Assembly: GCF_003143955.1 (NCBI RefSeq)
Contig: NZ_QFVS01000010.1
Coordinates: 1-64,000, forward strand
DNA length: 64,000 nucleotides
Direction: 5' to 3'
Source of the DNA: Kurthia zopfii
GTDB taxonomy: Bacteria; Bacillota; Bacilli; Bacillales_A; Planococcaceae
Position numbers and translations under genes: made by a program. The notes below the pieces were generated by a model. The model was not told the origin of the DNA. It worked only from the letters and a program-made list of their open reading frames with translations, and ran no database searches. Shown piece after piece: positions 1 through 8,587 of this stretch (its first letter is position 1; the number at the start of each line of letters is the position of its first letter).

Positions 1-126
1 TCGAATCTACTTACATTTCCATTTAAAAAGAGCGAGCCACGCTTCATAAATGAAACGTGATCTCGCTCAAACCAATCGATTTTTATTCAATTGAAAACTC
101 TCACCAACGTTATTTGACAAAGAGCC
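1..126. mobile_element. End of an ISL3-family insertion sequence (partial)
   Basis: The last 17 bases (110-126), read on the minus strand, are GGCTCTTTGTCAAATAA, which matches my recollection of ISL3-family (IS204/IS1001/IS1165) terminal inverted repeats. Immediately to the right, at 127, a clean cheA reading frame begins in mid-domain, while to the left the same frame hits a TGA at 92-94. The segment has no coding capacity of its own and carries a hairpin at 30-68. The transposase would lie outside the window to the left. Bases 127-134 (attaattc) would be the 8-bp target duplication if this is a real insertion. Alternatively the edge could be an assembly joint at a repeat. Confidence 0.65.
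30..68 (-). terminator. Hairpin with T-run inside the IS end
   Basis: GAGCGAG (30-36) pairs with CTCGCTC (62-68), and the arms continue inward imperfectly (ccacgcttcat against atgaaacgtg). On the minus strand the stem is followed by CTTTTT, so it would terminate leftward transcription. Such a hairpin near an IS end commonly shields the transposase from outside transcription or ends its own transcript. Which applies cannot be decided here. Confidence 0.5.
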
Positions 127-700
127 ATTAATTCTTGCATCAGGATTCTCTACTGCCGATGTCATTTCAGACGTATCGGGCCGCGGTGTTGGATTAGATG
201 TCGTTAAATCAACAATTGAAGCACTTGGTGGCAATATTAGTATTGAATCTGAATATGGCAAAGGTTCATTATTCTCGATTCAATTACCGCTTACTTTATC
301 AATCATCTCAGTCATGTTAGTTGAGATTGAAAAAGAAGTGTACGCGATCCCGCTATCTTCAATTATTGAAACATCAATTATTAAACGCTCAGATATATTA
401 AATGCACATAATCAAAAAGTTATCGACTTCCGTGGAAAAGTAGTGCCGCTTGTATTCCTAGATGAGACTTTTGAAGTGCCAGCGTCTGATATTGAAAAAG
501 ATGAATTTTTATCTGTTGTTCTCGTTCGCAAAGGTGATAAAATGGCTGGTCTAGTAGTGGATTCATTCATCGGACAGCAAGAAATCGTTCTGAAATCATT
601 AGGAAATTACTTAACGAATGTATTTGCAATTTCAGGAGCAACTATTTTAGGAAATGGTCAAGTAGCGTTAATTATTGACTGTAATGCCTTAATAAAATAG
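127..700 (+). pseudogene. cheA: Chemotaxis histidine kinase CheA, 3' fragment
   Basis: CheA autophosphorylates on histidine and passes phosphate to CheY and CheB in the chemoreceptor array. Only the C-terminal part is present: the end of the ATPase domain with GFSTAD and the G2-box GRGVGLDVV, then GSLFSIQLPLTLSII, then the P5 CheW-like coupling domain running to the TAG at 698-700. The frame is continuous from 127, upstream of the first internal ATG (314). The preceding residues are replaced by an IS end with an in-frame stop, so the gene appears split. P1 to P3 and most of P4 would lie beyond the IS and are not visible. cheW follows after 15 bp with its own strong ribosome binding site. If the insertion is real, chemotaxis signalling should be lost and downstream genes would depend on readthrough or another promoter. 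Confidence 0.8.
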
Positions 701-715
701 AGGGGAGGATTTACT

Positions 716-1159
716 ATGACAGAAATGACAGAATCTGCAGTTGTAAAAGTAATCGTTTTTCAATTAGGGGATAAAGAATATGCAATCTCTGTATCACAAG
801 TTCAAGGGATCGAAAAAACGATGTTTATCACGCGCGTCCCAAGAACAGTAGGCTATGTAAAAGGTGTCATCAATTTACGTGGTGTTGTAACGCCAATTAT
901 TGATTTAAGAGAACGTTTTGGTATTCATTCGGATATTCAAGGTGAGGATACACGCATCATTATTATTTCTCATGAAGAAATGGAAGTTGGATTAATCGTT
1001 GATGCAGCGAATGATGTAATGGACTTAGATAAAATGAAAATCGAACCGCAACCAGAAGTAGTAGGTTCTCTTGAAGAAGAATTTATTGCGGGTGTTGCCA
1101 AAGTCGAAAATCGATTACTTATATTATTAAATTTAGAAAAAGTGTTAAACACTTTATAG
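716..1159 (+). CDS. cheW: Chemotaxis coupling protein CheW
   Basis: This adaptor links methyl-accepting chemoreceptors to the CheA P5 domain at the cell pole. The 147-aa product is one CheW/SH3-like domain with the family pattern FQLGDKEYAI near residues 15-24 and GVINLRGVVTPIIDLR at 50-65. The start is set by GGGGAGGA just upstream (702-709). It sits between cheA and cheC as in B. subtilis and is expected to be co-transcribed with them. Length and motifs are normal, so the protein should be functional even though the neighbouring cheA is broken. Confidence 0.95.
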   Translation: MTEMTESAVVKVIVFQLGDKEYAISVSQVQGIEKTMFITRVPRTVGYVKGVINLRGVVTPIIDLRERFGIHSDIQGEDTRIIIISHEEMEVGLIVDAANDVMDLDKMKIEPQPEVVGSLEEEFIAGVAKVENRLLILLNLEKVLNTL

Positions 1160-1175
1160 TAAGTGAGGTTCAAAA

Positions 1176-1802
1176 ATGACGAATCAAATTACTTCATTTC
1201 ATTTAGATGTTTTAAAGGAAATTGGAAATATAGGCGCTGCACATGCGGCAACGGCATTATCAGGTTTATTACAAACGAAAATTGATATGAAAGTGCCAGC
1301 AGTTGAAATCGTTACGTTTAACGACATGGTTGAACGTGGTGGCGGAGCTGAAAAAGTAGTGGCAGGCACATATCTTCAAATTGATGGAGATGCGAATGGC
1401 GGGATGTTTTTCATTCTTCCAGTCGAACAAGCAAACCGATTTATTCGAAAATTAATACACGACGAGCAATTTGATTTACAAAAAAGTGAAAACCAAGAGT
1501 TAGGTGTTTCCGCAATGCAAGAATTAGGAAATATTTTATCAGGGTCGTATCTTTCGGCATTATCAGATTTCACAGGATTGAAAATTTATCCGACCCCACC
1601 AGCACTTAGTGTCGATATGTTCGGTGCAATTATTAGTTTTGGTCTTATTGAATTATCGCAAGTTAGTGATCATGTCGTTGTGATTGATACTTCTATTTTT
1701 GAGGAAAGCATGGAACAAAGCGAGCAAGTGAATGGTCATTTCTTCCTCCTTCCAAACCCTGAGTCATTTCAATCTATATTTAAAGCATTAGGGGTGGAGT
1801 AA
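1176..1802 (+). CDS. cheC: CheY-P phosphatase CheC
   Basis: CheC dephosphorylates CheY-P and, with CheD, takes part in adaptation in Bacillus-type chemotaxis. The 208-aa protein has both active-site helices of the CheC/CheX/FliY family: E15-x2-N18 in EIGNIGAAHAATALS and E116-x2-N119 in MQELGNILSGSYL. Both catalytic pairs are intact. The stop codon overlaps the cheD start by one base (TAATG at 1800-1804), which implies translational coupling to its partner. Confidence 0.95.
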   Translation: MTNQITSFHLDVLKEIGNIGAAHAATALSGLLQTKIDMKVPAVEIVTFNDMVERGGGAEKVVAGTYLQIDGDANGGMFFILPVEQANRFIRKLIHDEQFDLQKSENQELGVSAMQELGNILSGSYLSALSDFTGLKIYPTPPALSVDMFGAIISFGLIELSQVSDHVVVIDTSIFEESMEQSEQVNGHFFLLPNPESFQSIFKALGVE

Positions 1803-2299
1803 TGATTGGCAGTCAGAACGTAGTCAAAGTAGGAATTGCACAGATGGATCTTGTTCATTCACCTGCGACGATACGAACTTCTGGACTTGGTTCGTGTGTG
1901 GGAGTAGTCATCTATGATTCGACAAAAGGAATTGCAGGATTAATTCATATTATGTTACCTAGCTCATCACTTGCAAAAGCAGGACAAGTAACGACTGCTA
2001 AATTTGCGGATACAGGGATCCCGGCATTAATTGAACAATTAAAATTAACGGGGGCATCTCCTTATAGAATGAAGGCAAAGCTTGCAGGTGGTGCGCAAAT
2101 GTTTCAGTTTGCAAATGCAAATGACACGATGAGAATAGGCCCGCGAAATGTAGAAGCAGTGTTAGAGGAATTAAAAAAATATTCCATCCCCGTTTTAGGG
2201 AAAGACACTGGTGGTAATAGCGGCAGAACAATCGAATTCAACCCAGAGACTTGCCTATTAAATATTCGTACAGTCAACCAAGGAGTGAAAGATATATAA
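1802..2299 (+). CDS. cheD: Chemoreceptor glutamine deamidase CheD
   Basis: CheD deamidates specific glutamines on chemoreceptors and binds CheC. The 165-aa sequence has the family core SGLGSCVGVVIYD with the nucleophile at Cys32 and the catalytic His49 in AGLIHIMLP. The start ATG overlaps the cheC stop, and its own stop TAA (2297-2299) overlaps the next ATG, so three genes run as a coupled string. Nothing is missing compared with the family. Confidence 0.95.
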   Translation: MIGSQNVVKVGIAQMDLVHSPATIRTSGLGSCVGVVIYDSTKGIAGLIHIMLPSSSLAKAGQVTTAKFADTGIPALIEQLKLTGASPYRMKAKLAGGAQMFQFANANDTMRIGPRNVEAVLEELKKYSIPVLGKDTGGNSGRTIEFNPETCLLNIRTVNQGVKDI

Positions 2300-2610
2300 T
2301 GTATGGGTCGATTTTTTATAATCTATGGATTGCATTAAGTGCTTTCACGCTGTATTTCTTCATGAATTTTTTATCAAATGAAGCGCCACTTAAAATAGTG
2401 CTTTATAGTTTTATGTGGGCGGGAATCGCATTTCTACTTACATTCATTTTAAGAGCAATCATTGCGTATATCGTTTATACACCTGAAGAAGCAGAAGTGG
2501 TAGAAGAAGCGCAAGGAGTTGAGTCTATAGAAGTTACTAAAGACGAAACAACTCACACTTCTGAAGAAATTGCAGAGGTTGTAAAAAGCATGATTAACGA
2601 AGATGAATAA
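2299..2610 (+). CDS. Small membrane protein between cheD and sigD, function unknown
   Basis: I do not recognise this 103-aa protein. The start chosen is ATG 2299, overlapping the cheD stop, with AGGAGTGA at 2281-2288 as ribosome binding site; an in-frame start 48 bases upstream would lie inside cheD. Two hydrophobic segments are visible (about residues 5-25 and 30-55), followed by a strongly acidic tail of about 45 residues rich in Glu. Position and coupling suggest a role in motility or in receptor membrane assembly, but this is inference only. A terminator follows directly. Confidence 0.75.
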   Translation: MYGSIFYNLWIALSAFTLYFFMNFLSNEAPLKIVLYSFMWAGIAFLLTFILRAIIAYIVYTPEEAEVVEEAQGVESIEVTKDETTHTSEEIAEVVKSMINEDE

Positions 2611-2626
2611 TTCATGGATATTTCGA

Positions 2627-2658
2627 AAAGGGACTGTTAATTCAGTTCCCTTTTTTTT
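2627..2658 (+). terminator. Terminator upstream of sigD
   Basis: AAGGGACTG, a short loop, then CAGTTCCCTT followed by eight T. One base is bulged in the stem. It sits between the cheD-linked membrane gene and sigD, so sigma-D synthesis would need readthrough or a local promoter. Confidence 0.75.
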
Positions 2659-2717
2659 GTAGTCTTTGATATAATGTAATGAATAAGTAATGAAAGATAA
2701 CAAGGGGGAGTTAGCAG

Positions 2718-3491
2718 TTGCAATCAACGTCTGTAGAAGAACTTAAATTGTGGCAAGATTGGTCTGATCATAAAGACCCTCGTGCAGGTGACTTGCTAAT
2801 GGAGAAGTACAAGTCACTTGTGTCTTATCATGTTCAAAGAATTAGTATGGGCTTACCTAAAAATGTTGCGAGGGATGAACTTACGAGTCTAGGTATGATG
2901 GGGCTTTTTGATGCCTTAAATAAATTTGATATTTCAAGAGAACTTAAATTTGATACATATGCATCTTTCCGCGTTCGAGGAGCGATTATTGACGGACTTC
3001 GTAAAGAGGATTGGCTACCGAGGTCAGCGCGCGAAAAAACAAAGAAATTAGATGCCAAAATAGAAGCGATGGAGCAGAGGCTTCAACGTCATGTGACACC
3101 GGAAGAAATCGCCTTGGAAATGGGCTTAACAATTGAAGAAGTACATCAAACGATGCAAGAGCATTTATTTTCAAATGTATTGTCGATTGATGAGCAGTTA
3201 CAAGACAATGATGATGTCGATGCAAAAAGCTTTGTCATTCGAGATGAAGGTATGAAAACACCAGAGCAGGAAGCTGTCCAACAAGAGTTATTAGGAGATT
3301 TAGCGGAGAGCATTAAGAAATTAAATGAAAAAGAACAAATTGTCTTAAATATGTTTTACACAGATGAGCTAACCCTTACAGAGATTGGCGAAACATTAGG
3401 ATTATCAACTTCACGTATTTCACAAATTCATTCAAAAGCGATTTTTAAACTTAAAAAATTATTAAAAGATGAAATGAAAAATGCGCAGTAA
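2718..3491 (+). CDS. sigD: RNA polymerase sigma factor SigD (sigma-28/FliA)
   Basis: This flagellar sigma factor directs late flagellar, chemotaxis and autolysin genes. The 257-aa protein has region 2 (DELTSLGMMGLFDALNKFD through FRVRGAIIDGLRKEDWLPRS, about residues 55-105), region 3 and a C-terminal region 4 helix-turn-helix (LTEIGETLGLSTSRISQIHSKA). The start is TTG 2718, chosen because GGGGGAG lies at 2704-2710 and no better ATG fits. It is the usual penultimate gene of the Bacillus fla/che operon. A terminator upstream makes its expression potentially separable from the operon. Confidence 0.95.
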   Translation: MQSTSVEELKLWQDWSDHKDPRAGDLLMEKYKSLVSYHVQRISMGLPKNVARDELTSLGMMGLFDALNKFDISRELKFDTYASFRVRGAIIDGLRKEDWLPRSAREKTKKLDAKIEAMEQRLQRHVTPEEIALEMGLTIEEVHQTMQEHLFSNVLSIDEQLQDNDDVDAKSFVIRDEGMKTPEQEAVQQELLGDLAESIKKLNEKEQIVLNMFYTDELTLTEIGETLGLSTSRISQIHSKAIFKLKKLLKDEMKNAQ

Positions 3492-3519
3492 AAATACGAA
3501 GTGAAGGTGGAGGGATTCA

Positions 3520-3834
3520 ATGAGTTTAAAAAGTATTGAACTACAAATTGCAATTCCGAAAACATTTGATGCTGGTAAACAAGTTGAGCAAGCGCAGCAA
3601 AACGTTCATGGTAATCAAGCGATGGCGAATGATGCTTTAAATAAACAACTCGAAAAAAATAACACATTATTATTACACTCAGAAGAAACAAGAAATCTGA
3701 GAAGAGAAGATCCGCGTTCAAATGATCAACAATCGCAAAATCAAAGTGAAGAATCGAGTAATTTGAATGAAGAAGAGACCAAAGTGAAAACAGTGCATCC
3801 TTTCAAAGGAAATTTATTCGATTTTAGCGGTTAG
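3520..3834 (+). CDS. Hydrophilic protein after sigD, function unknown
   Basis: This 104-aa protein is not recognised. It starts with SLKSIELQIAIPKTFDAGKQ, continues with a polar Gln/Asn/Glu-rich stretch and ends in HPFKGNLFDFSG, a short conserved-looking tail. It has no membrane segment and no cysteine. The ribosome binding site GGTGGAGGGATT precedes the ATG. A small gene of this style between sigD and swrB appears as a motility-operon passenger in related genera as far as I recall. It is probably real because of operon spacing (11 bp to the next gene). Confidence 0.7.
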   Translation: MSLKSIELQIAIPKTFDAGKQVEQAQQNVHGNQAMANDALNKQLEKNNTLLLHSEETRNLRREDPRSNDQQSQNQSEESSNLNEEETKVKTVHPFKGNLFDFSG

Positions 3835-3845
3835 GAGCATATTTA

Positions 3846-4352
3846 ATGGGAATACTGATTGCAGTTCTATTTATTTTACTCATGATTTGTTTTTATTTCA
3901 TAGCCTTACTAAATATGAAATTAAATCGTTTCCAAAAAAATGAGCATAAACAAGAACTTTTAATGGAAGAAATGGAATCCTCAATTGCAAATTTCCTTAC
4001 CGAAATTGAAGATGAGAACAATCGATTAATTCAAATAATTAATTCAAAAGAGAAACAACTCACGAAAGAGGATGTTCAGCCTACAGTAGCAAGCGTCGAA
4101 CAAGCACCAAATGATGAACCTACAAAAAATGAAGAAAAGGTGGCTTTTACTGCACCAAGATCATATGTGAAAAAAGCATATTTAACAGAGTCAAAACCAT
4201 CTGTTAATGAAATACCAAAAGTCGAACGAACCTTAGAGCAAAAAGTGAAAGACCTTTATATAAAAGGGCAGTCGATCGCCGAAATTGCTAAGCAATTGAA
4301 CAAAGGAAAAACAGAAGTAGAATTGCTTTTGAAATTCCAAAAGAATAAATGA
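3846..4352 (+). CDS. swrB: SwrB/YlxL-like motility membrane protein
   Basis: SwrB promotes flagellar type III export activation and swarming in B. subtilis and lies right after sigD, as here. The 168-aa sequence has one N-terminal membrane helix (about 2-22), a charged coiled-coil (about 25-75), a low-complexity linker, and a C-terminal helix-turn-helix-like element (KDLYIKGQSIAEIAKQLNKG) seen in YlxL proteins. Identification rests on architecture and position more than on sequence identity. It ends the motility operon, and a new promoter for rpsB starts a few bases later. Confidence 0.7.
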   Translation: MGILIAVLFILLMICFYFIALLNMKLNRFQKNEHKQELLMEEMESSIANFLTEIEDENNRLIQIINSKEKQLTKEDVQPTVASVEQAPNDEPTKNEEKVAFTAPRSYVKKAYLTESKPSVNEIPKVERTLEQKVKDLYIKGQSIAEIAKQLNKGKTEVELLLKFQKNK

Positions 4353-4358
4353 AATCAC

Positions 4359-4387
4359 TTGTTAAGAAATATATGTTATGTTACAAT
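4359..4387 (+). promoter_or_regulatory. Promoter for rpsB
   Basis: TTGTTA (4359-4364), a 17-bp spacer and TACAAT (4382-4387) form a good sigma-A promoter directly after swrB and about 125 bp before the rpsB start. Confidence 0.65.
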
Positions 4388-4419
4388 TACAAATGGTGTT
4401 AAATACACACGTATTCTAA

Positions 4420-4512
4420 TGCAAGGAGCGGTGCTCTTTCAACGAAAGAGTTCTCATGCAATTGATGAATGCGGAGGAATAATAAAAACAAACCTTTAGG
4501 AGGCAATACAAA
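4420..4512 (+). promoter_or_regulatory. rpsB 5' leader with hairpin
   Basis: The transcribed leader contains CTCTTTC-AAC-GAAAGAG, a tight 7-bp hairpin near 4434-4450, flanked by two copies of atgca. Ribosomal protein S2 leaders are autoregulatory in many bacteria. Whether this one binds S2 cannot be told from one sequence. Confidence 0.4.
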
Positions 4513-5228
4513 TGTCAGTAATCTCAATGAAACAATTACTAGAAGCTGGTGTACACTTCGGTCACCAAACTCGCCGTTGGAACCCAAAAATGAAGAAATT
4601 TATCTTCGTTGAACGTAACGGTATCTACATCATCGATCTACAAAAAACAGTTAAAAAATTAGAGGAAGCTTATGACTTCATGCGCCAAGTTGGTGCTGAC
4701 GGTGGTAAAGTTCTTTTTGTTGGTACAAAAAAACAAGCTCAAGAAGCTATCAAAGATGAAGCTGAACGTTCAGGTAACTACTACATCAACCAACGCTGGT
4801 TAGGTGGTACTTTAACTAACTTCGGTACAATTCAAAAACGTGTTGCACGTATGAAACAAATCGAAAAAATGGAAGAAGACGGTACTTTCGAAGTTCTTCC
4901 TAAAAAAGAAGTTGTTCAACTTAAAAAACAACACGAACGTCTTGTTAAATTCTTAGGCGGTGTACGTGATATGAAAGCTATCCCGGACGTAATGTTCGTA
5001 GTAGATCCTCGTAAAGAGCGTATCGCTGTAGCTGAAGCTCACAAATTAAACATCCCATTAGTAGCAATGGTTGATACTAACTGTGATCCAGATGAAATCG
5101 ATTACGTTATTCCTTCAAACGATGACGCTATCCGCGCAGTTAAATTAATCACTTCTAAAATGGCTGATGCTTTAATGGAGTCTAAACAAGGTGAAGACGA
5201 AGCACAAGCTGAAGCAGCTGCTGAGTAA
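4512..5228 (+). CDS. rpsB: 30S ribosomal protein S2
   Basis: Component of the small subunit, binding near the S1/mRNA platform. The 238-aa product opens with the S2 signature [22 protein letters not shown] and contains [12 protein letters not shown]-type and [12 protein letters not shown] motifs. The C-terminal tail is a short acidic/alanine extension. AGGAGG sits 8 bases before the ATG. Codon use is strongly biased, as for highly expressed genes. It is followed by a terminator and then tsf, the usual S2/EF-Ts pair. Confidence 0.97.
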   Translation: MSVISMKQLLEAGVHFGHQTRRWNPKMKKFIFVERNGIYIIDLQKTVKKLEEAYDFMRQVGADGGKVLFVGTKKQAQEAIKDEAERSGNYYINQRWLGGTLTNFGTIQKRVARMKQIEKMEEDGTFEVLPKKEVVQLKKQHERLVKFLGGVRDMKAIPDVMFVVDPRKERIAVAEAHKLNIPLVAMVDTNCDPDEIDYVIPSNDDAIRAVKLITSKMADALMESKQGEDEAQAEAAAE

Positions 5229-5244
5229 TTTCTAGGTAGAAACA

Positions 5245-5281
5245 GGTGATAAGCGGCTAAACCCTCTTATCACCTTTTTTT
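5245..5281 (+). terminator. Terminator between rpsB and tsf
   Basis: GGTGATAAG (5245-5253) pairs perfectly with CTTATCACC (5266-5274), followed by seven T. No clear promoter separates it from tsf, so it may act as a partial terminator that sets the S2 to EF-Ts ratio. Confidence 0.9.
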
Positions 5282-5318
5282 GAGAAAATAATATATTTAT
5301 ATATAGGAGGAAACAATC

Positions 5319-6203
5319 ATGGCAATTACTGCTAAAATGGTAAAAGAATTACGCGAAAAAACTGGTGCAGGTATGATGGACTGTAAAAAAGCATTAGTTC
5401 AAACTGATGGTGACATCGAAGCTGCTGTAGACTTCCTACGTGAAAAAGGACTTGCTGCTGCAGGTAAAAAAGCTGACCGTGTAGCTGCTGAAGGTACTAC
5501 TTTCATCGCAGAAAAAGGTAATACGGCTGTATTATTAGAAGTTAATGCTGAAACAGATTTCGTTGCTAAAAACGAAGGTTTCCAAACTCTAGTAAAAGAA
5601 TTAGCAGACCACTTATTAGAAGTACAACCTGCTAACGTTGAAGAAGCATTAGAATCAACAATGTCTAACGGCGCTGTAGTTTCTGCTCACATCTCTTCAG
5701 CAATCGCTACAATTGGTGAAAAATTAAGCTTACGTCGTTTTGTAATCCAAACTAAAACTGACGCTGACGCTTTCGGTTCTTACCTACACATGGGCGGACG
5801 CATTGGTGTTCTAACTCTAGTTGAAGGTTCTGCTGACGCTACAGTAGCTAAAGACGTTGCAATGCACATCGCTGCATTAAACCCTAAATACATTTCACAC
5901 GATCAAATCTCTGCTGACGAAATCGAGCATGAACGCAAAGTATTAACTGAGCAAGCTCTAAACGAAGGAAAACCAGAAAACATCGTAGCTAAAATGGTTG
6001 AAGGTCGTCTTAACAAGTACTTCAAAGAAATCTGTGTACTTGACCAACCATTCGTTAAAAACCCAGACCAAACTGTTGGAGCATTCATCACAGCAGCTGG
6101 CGGTACTTTAGCTTCTATGGTTCGCTTCGAAGTGGGCGAAGGTATTGAAAAACGCGAAGACAACTTTGCTGAAGAAGTTATGAACCAAGTAAAAGGTAAC
6201 TAA
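5319..6203 (+). CDS. tsf: Translation elongation factor Ts
   Basis: Nucleotide exchange factor for EF-Tu. The 294-aa protein begins with the N-terminal UBA-like domain [21 protein letters not shown], continues with the conserved [11 protein letters not shown] (core EF-Tu contact), and has the two core subdomains of usual length for Bacillales. AGGAGG precedes the ATG. Codon usage is like rpsB, suggesting equally high expression. Confidence 0.97.
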   Translation: MAITAKMVKELREKTGAGMMDCKKALVQTDGDIEAAVDFLREKGLAAAGKKADRVAAEGTTFIAEKGNTAVLLEVNAETDFVAKNEGFQTLVKELADHLLEVQPANVEEALESTMSNGAVVSAHISSAIATIGEKLSLRRFVIQTKTDADAFGSYLHMGGRIGVLTLVEGSADATVAKDVAMHIAALNPKYISHDQISADEIEHERKVLTEQALNEGKPENIVAKMVEGRLNKYFKEICVLDQPFVKNPDQTVGAFITAAGGTLASMVRFEVGEGIEKREDNFAEEVMNQVKGN

Positions 6204-6231
6204 TTTCAAAAGCATTTTATAGCAATATTTT

Positions 6232-6266
6232 AGGGAGCACAAGTATTCTTCGTGTTCCCTATTTTT
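6232..6266 (+). terminator. Terminator after tsf
   Basis: AGGGAGCAC and GTGTTCCCT form a 9-bp stem with one G-U pair, followed by ATTTTT. Confidence 0.8.
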
Positions 6267-6296
6267 CAATAAAAAAGTATGATGGAGGTCCAGAAA

Positions 6297-7010
6297 ATGC
6301 CGCAATATAAACGCGTAGTAATTAAATTGAGTGGGGAAGCTTTAGCAGGTGACCAAGGTTTTGGTTTATCACCACAAATCGTAAAATCTGTTGCCCAACA
6401 AATTAAAGATGTAGTAGAGCTAGATGTAGAAGTTGCTTTAGTAGTAGGTGGCGGTAACATTTGGAGAGGTAAAATCGGTGCCGAAATGGGCATGGAAAGA
6501 GCAAATGCTGATTACATGGGTATGTTAGCGACTGTAATGAATGCATTAGCACTTCAAGATTCTCTTGAAAATTTAGGTGTTGAAACGCGTGTTCAATCAT
6601 CAATCGTGATGACACAAGTTGCAGAACCATATATTCGTCGTAAAGCTGTGCGTCATTTAGAGAAAAAACGCGTCGTAATTTTTGCTGCAGGAACTGGGAA
6701 CCCTTACTTCTCAACAGATACAACAGCTGCTTTACGTGCTGCTGAAATTGATGCAGACGTAATCTTAATGGCTAAAAATAATGTTGATGGTGTTTACTCA
6801 GCAGATCCACTTAAAGATTCAACAGCAGTTAAATATGAAAACTTAACGTACTTAGAAGTAATCCAACAAGGTTTACAAGTGATGGATTCTACTGCATCAA
6901 CTCTATGTATGGATAATGATATCTCATTAGTTGTATTCTCATTAATGGAGAATGGCAATATTAAACGTGCAGTACTTGGTGAACCAATTGGTACTGTAGT
7001 AAGTAAATAA
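6297..7010 (+). CDS. pyrH: UMP kinase
   Basis: Phosphorylates UMP to UDP in pyrimidine nucleotide synthesis; a hexameric enzyme of the amino-acid kinase fold in bacteria. The 237-aa product has [11 protein letters not shown] near the N-terminus, the glycine loop [10 protein letters not shown] and the nucleotide-site region [15 protein letters not shown]. The start is ATG 6297, supported by ATGGAGG at 6282-6288; an upstream in-frame ATG (6279) lies before that site and is unlikely. frr follows closely, as in nearly all Firmicutes. Confidence 0.96.
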   Translation: MPQYKRVVIKLSGEALAGDQGFGLSPQIVKSVAQQIKDVVELDVEVALVVGGGNIWRGKIGAEMGMERANADYMGMLATVMNALALQDSLENLGVETRVQSSIVMTQVAEPYIRRKAVRHLEKKRVVIFAAGTGNPYFSTDTTAALRAAEIDADVILMAKNNVDGVYSADPLKDSTAVKYENLTYLEVIQQGLQVMDSTASTLCMDNDISLVVFSLMENGNIKRAVLGEPIGTVVSK

Positions 7011-7027
7011 TTCAGGGGGAAATAGAC

Positions 7028-7585
7028 ATGACTAAAACAGTTGTAGATTTAGCTTCAGAAAAAATGACAAAATCAATTGCTGCGTTCTCACGTACACTTG
7101 CGGGTATCCGTGCTGGCCGTGCAAATGCATCATTATTAGACCGTATTAATGTAGATTACTACGGTGCTCCAACACCTTTAACTCAAATGGCAGGTATTAC
7201 GGTTCCGGAAGCTCGCTTACTAGTAATCACACCGTATGATAAAACAATCCTAGGTGAAATCGAAAAAGAAATTATGCGTTCTGATATTGGTATTACACCA
7301 ACAAATGACGGTAATGTTATTCGTTTAACAATCCCAGCATTAACAGAAGAACGTCGTAAAGACTTAGTAAAACAAGTTGGTAAAGAAGCGGAAGAAGCAA
7401 AAGTGGCAGTACGTAATGTACGTCGTGATGCAAATGACGAATTCAAAAAACTTGAAAAAGCAGGCGAAATCACAGAAGATGACTTACGTGGTTACGGTGA
7501 AGACGTTCAAAAGCTTACAGATGAGAGCATCGTGAAAATCGAAGCGCTTGTTACAGAAAAAGAAAAAGAAATTCTAGAGGTTTGA
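7028..7585 (+). CDS. frr: Ribosome recycling factor
   Basis: With EF-G it splits post-termination ribosomes. The 185-aa length is standard, and the core [22 protein letters not shown] with [10 protein letters not shown] is unmistakable. GGGGGAAA precedes the ATG; the gene is 17 bp after pyrH and shares its transcript. A terminator follows. Confidence 0.97.
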   Translation: MTKTVVDLASEKMTKSIAAFSRTLAGIRAGRANASLLDRINVDYYGAPTPLTQMAGITVPEARLLVITPYDKTILGEIEKEIMRSDIGITPTNDGNVIRLTIPALTEERRKDLVKQVGKEAEEAKVAVRNVRRDANDEFKKLEKAGEITEDDLRGYGEDVQKLTDESIVKIEALVTEKEKEILEV

Positions 7586-7609
7586 TTCGTTAGAACTTTG
7601 TACTTTTTT

Positions 7610-7641
7610 AGGCGTCCTATTGTCAAAGGGACGTCTTTTTT
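7610..7641 (+). terminator. Terminator after frr
   Basis: AGGCGTCC (7610-7617) and GGACGTCT (7629-7636) form a stem with one G-U pair, followed by a run of six T. A 156-bp spacer with no gene then leads to uppS. Confidence 0.85.
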
Positions 7642-7797
7642 AATAATAAAGAGAAATCTAAGCATCTGTGCAAACATGGATATTGCAAAACGGTGAACAA
7701 TTCAATGATTTATCCTTGAATAGAGGAAAATAATCCGTATTTTTGATATGATATACACAGTGTACGTTCCGATTTGTAAGCTAGTGGAGGATTCTAA

Positions 7798-8583
7798 ATG
7801 TTAGATAAACTCGGATGGAAAAAAGTAGATAAAGAAATACTAACGATTGAAGAACGTATGGCCAATTTACGCCAAGATGACATTCCAAAACATATCGCAA
7901 TTATTATGGATGGAAATGGACGATGGGCAAAAAAGAGGGCATTACCTAGATTCGTAGGACATCGTGAAGGCATGCAAAATATTCGTCGTATTACGCGAGC
8001 TGCAAATAGTGCAGGCGTAGGTGCGATCACTTTATATGCATTCTCAACAGAAAACTGGAAAAGACCACCAAAGGAAGTTGAATTCCTGATGCGTCTACCA
8101 GAAGAATTTTTGAACTCATTTATTCCAGAATTAATGGATTTGAATATTCGAGTTGAGATGATCGGAGAAATGGAAGGAGTTCCAGAGTATACGAGCAGAG
8201 CGATTCAACATGCGATGGTAAAAACAAAAGAAAACACAGGTATGGTACTTAATTTTGCCTTTAATTACGGAAGTAGAAGGGAAATTGTGTTAGCTGTTCA
8301 ACAACTAGCTAAAATGGTTCAGGATGGGACGCTTGAGCCACAAGAAATCACAGAAGAACTTATTTCTGAGTATTTAATGACTGCAAAAATACCGGATCCT
8401 GATTTACTCATTCGTACAAGTGGCGAAATTCGATTAAGTAACTTTCTGCTTTGGCAGTTAGCTTATACTGAATTTATTTTCACCGATGTACATTGGCCAG
8501 ATTTTACAGCTGAAAAACTGCTCGATTCACTCGAGAGTTACCAACAGCGAAACCGCCGTTATGGAGGTTTGAAAGGAGAATAA
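7798..8583 (+). CDS. uppS: Undecaprenyl diphosphate synthase (UPP synthase)
   Basis: Cis-prenyltransferase making the C55 lipid carrier for peptidoglycan and teichoic acids. The 261-aa protein shows all cis-prenyltransferase regions: HIAIIMDGNGRWAKKR with catalytic Asp38, GHREGMQNIR, YAFSTENWKRP, FAFNYGSRREI and LLIRTSGEIRLSNFLLWQ. One residue in the last motif (Ile for the more common Gln in SGEQRLSN) is unusual. GTGGAGGA precedes the ATG. It begins a lipid-carrier and isoprenoid block with cdsA and dxr. Confidence 0.96.
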   Translation: MLDKLGWKKVDKEILTIEERMANLRQDDIPKHIAIIMDGNGRWAKKRALPRFVGHREGMQNIRRITRAANSAGVGAITLYAFSTENWKRPPKEVEFLMRLPEEFLNSFIPELMDLNIRVEMIGEMEGVPEYTSRAIQHAMVKTKENTGMVLNFAFNYGSRREIVLAVQQLAKMVQDGTLEPQEITEELISEYLMTAKIPDPDLLIRTSGEIRLSNFLLWQLAYTEFIFTDVHWPDFTAEKLLDSLESYQQRNRRYGGLKGE

Positions 8584-8587
8584 TAAA

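Noticed and set aside
314-700. Separate CheW-like gene starting at ATG 314
   Set aside because: The frame is continuous upstream to 127 with CheA ATPase motifs, so this ATG is internal to cheA.
970-1173. Antisense open frames across the housekeeping genes
   Set aside because: They lack ribosome binding sites and mirror the codon structure of the real genes.
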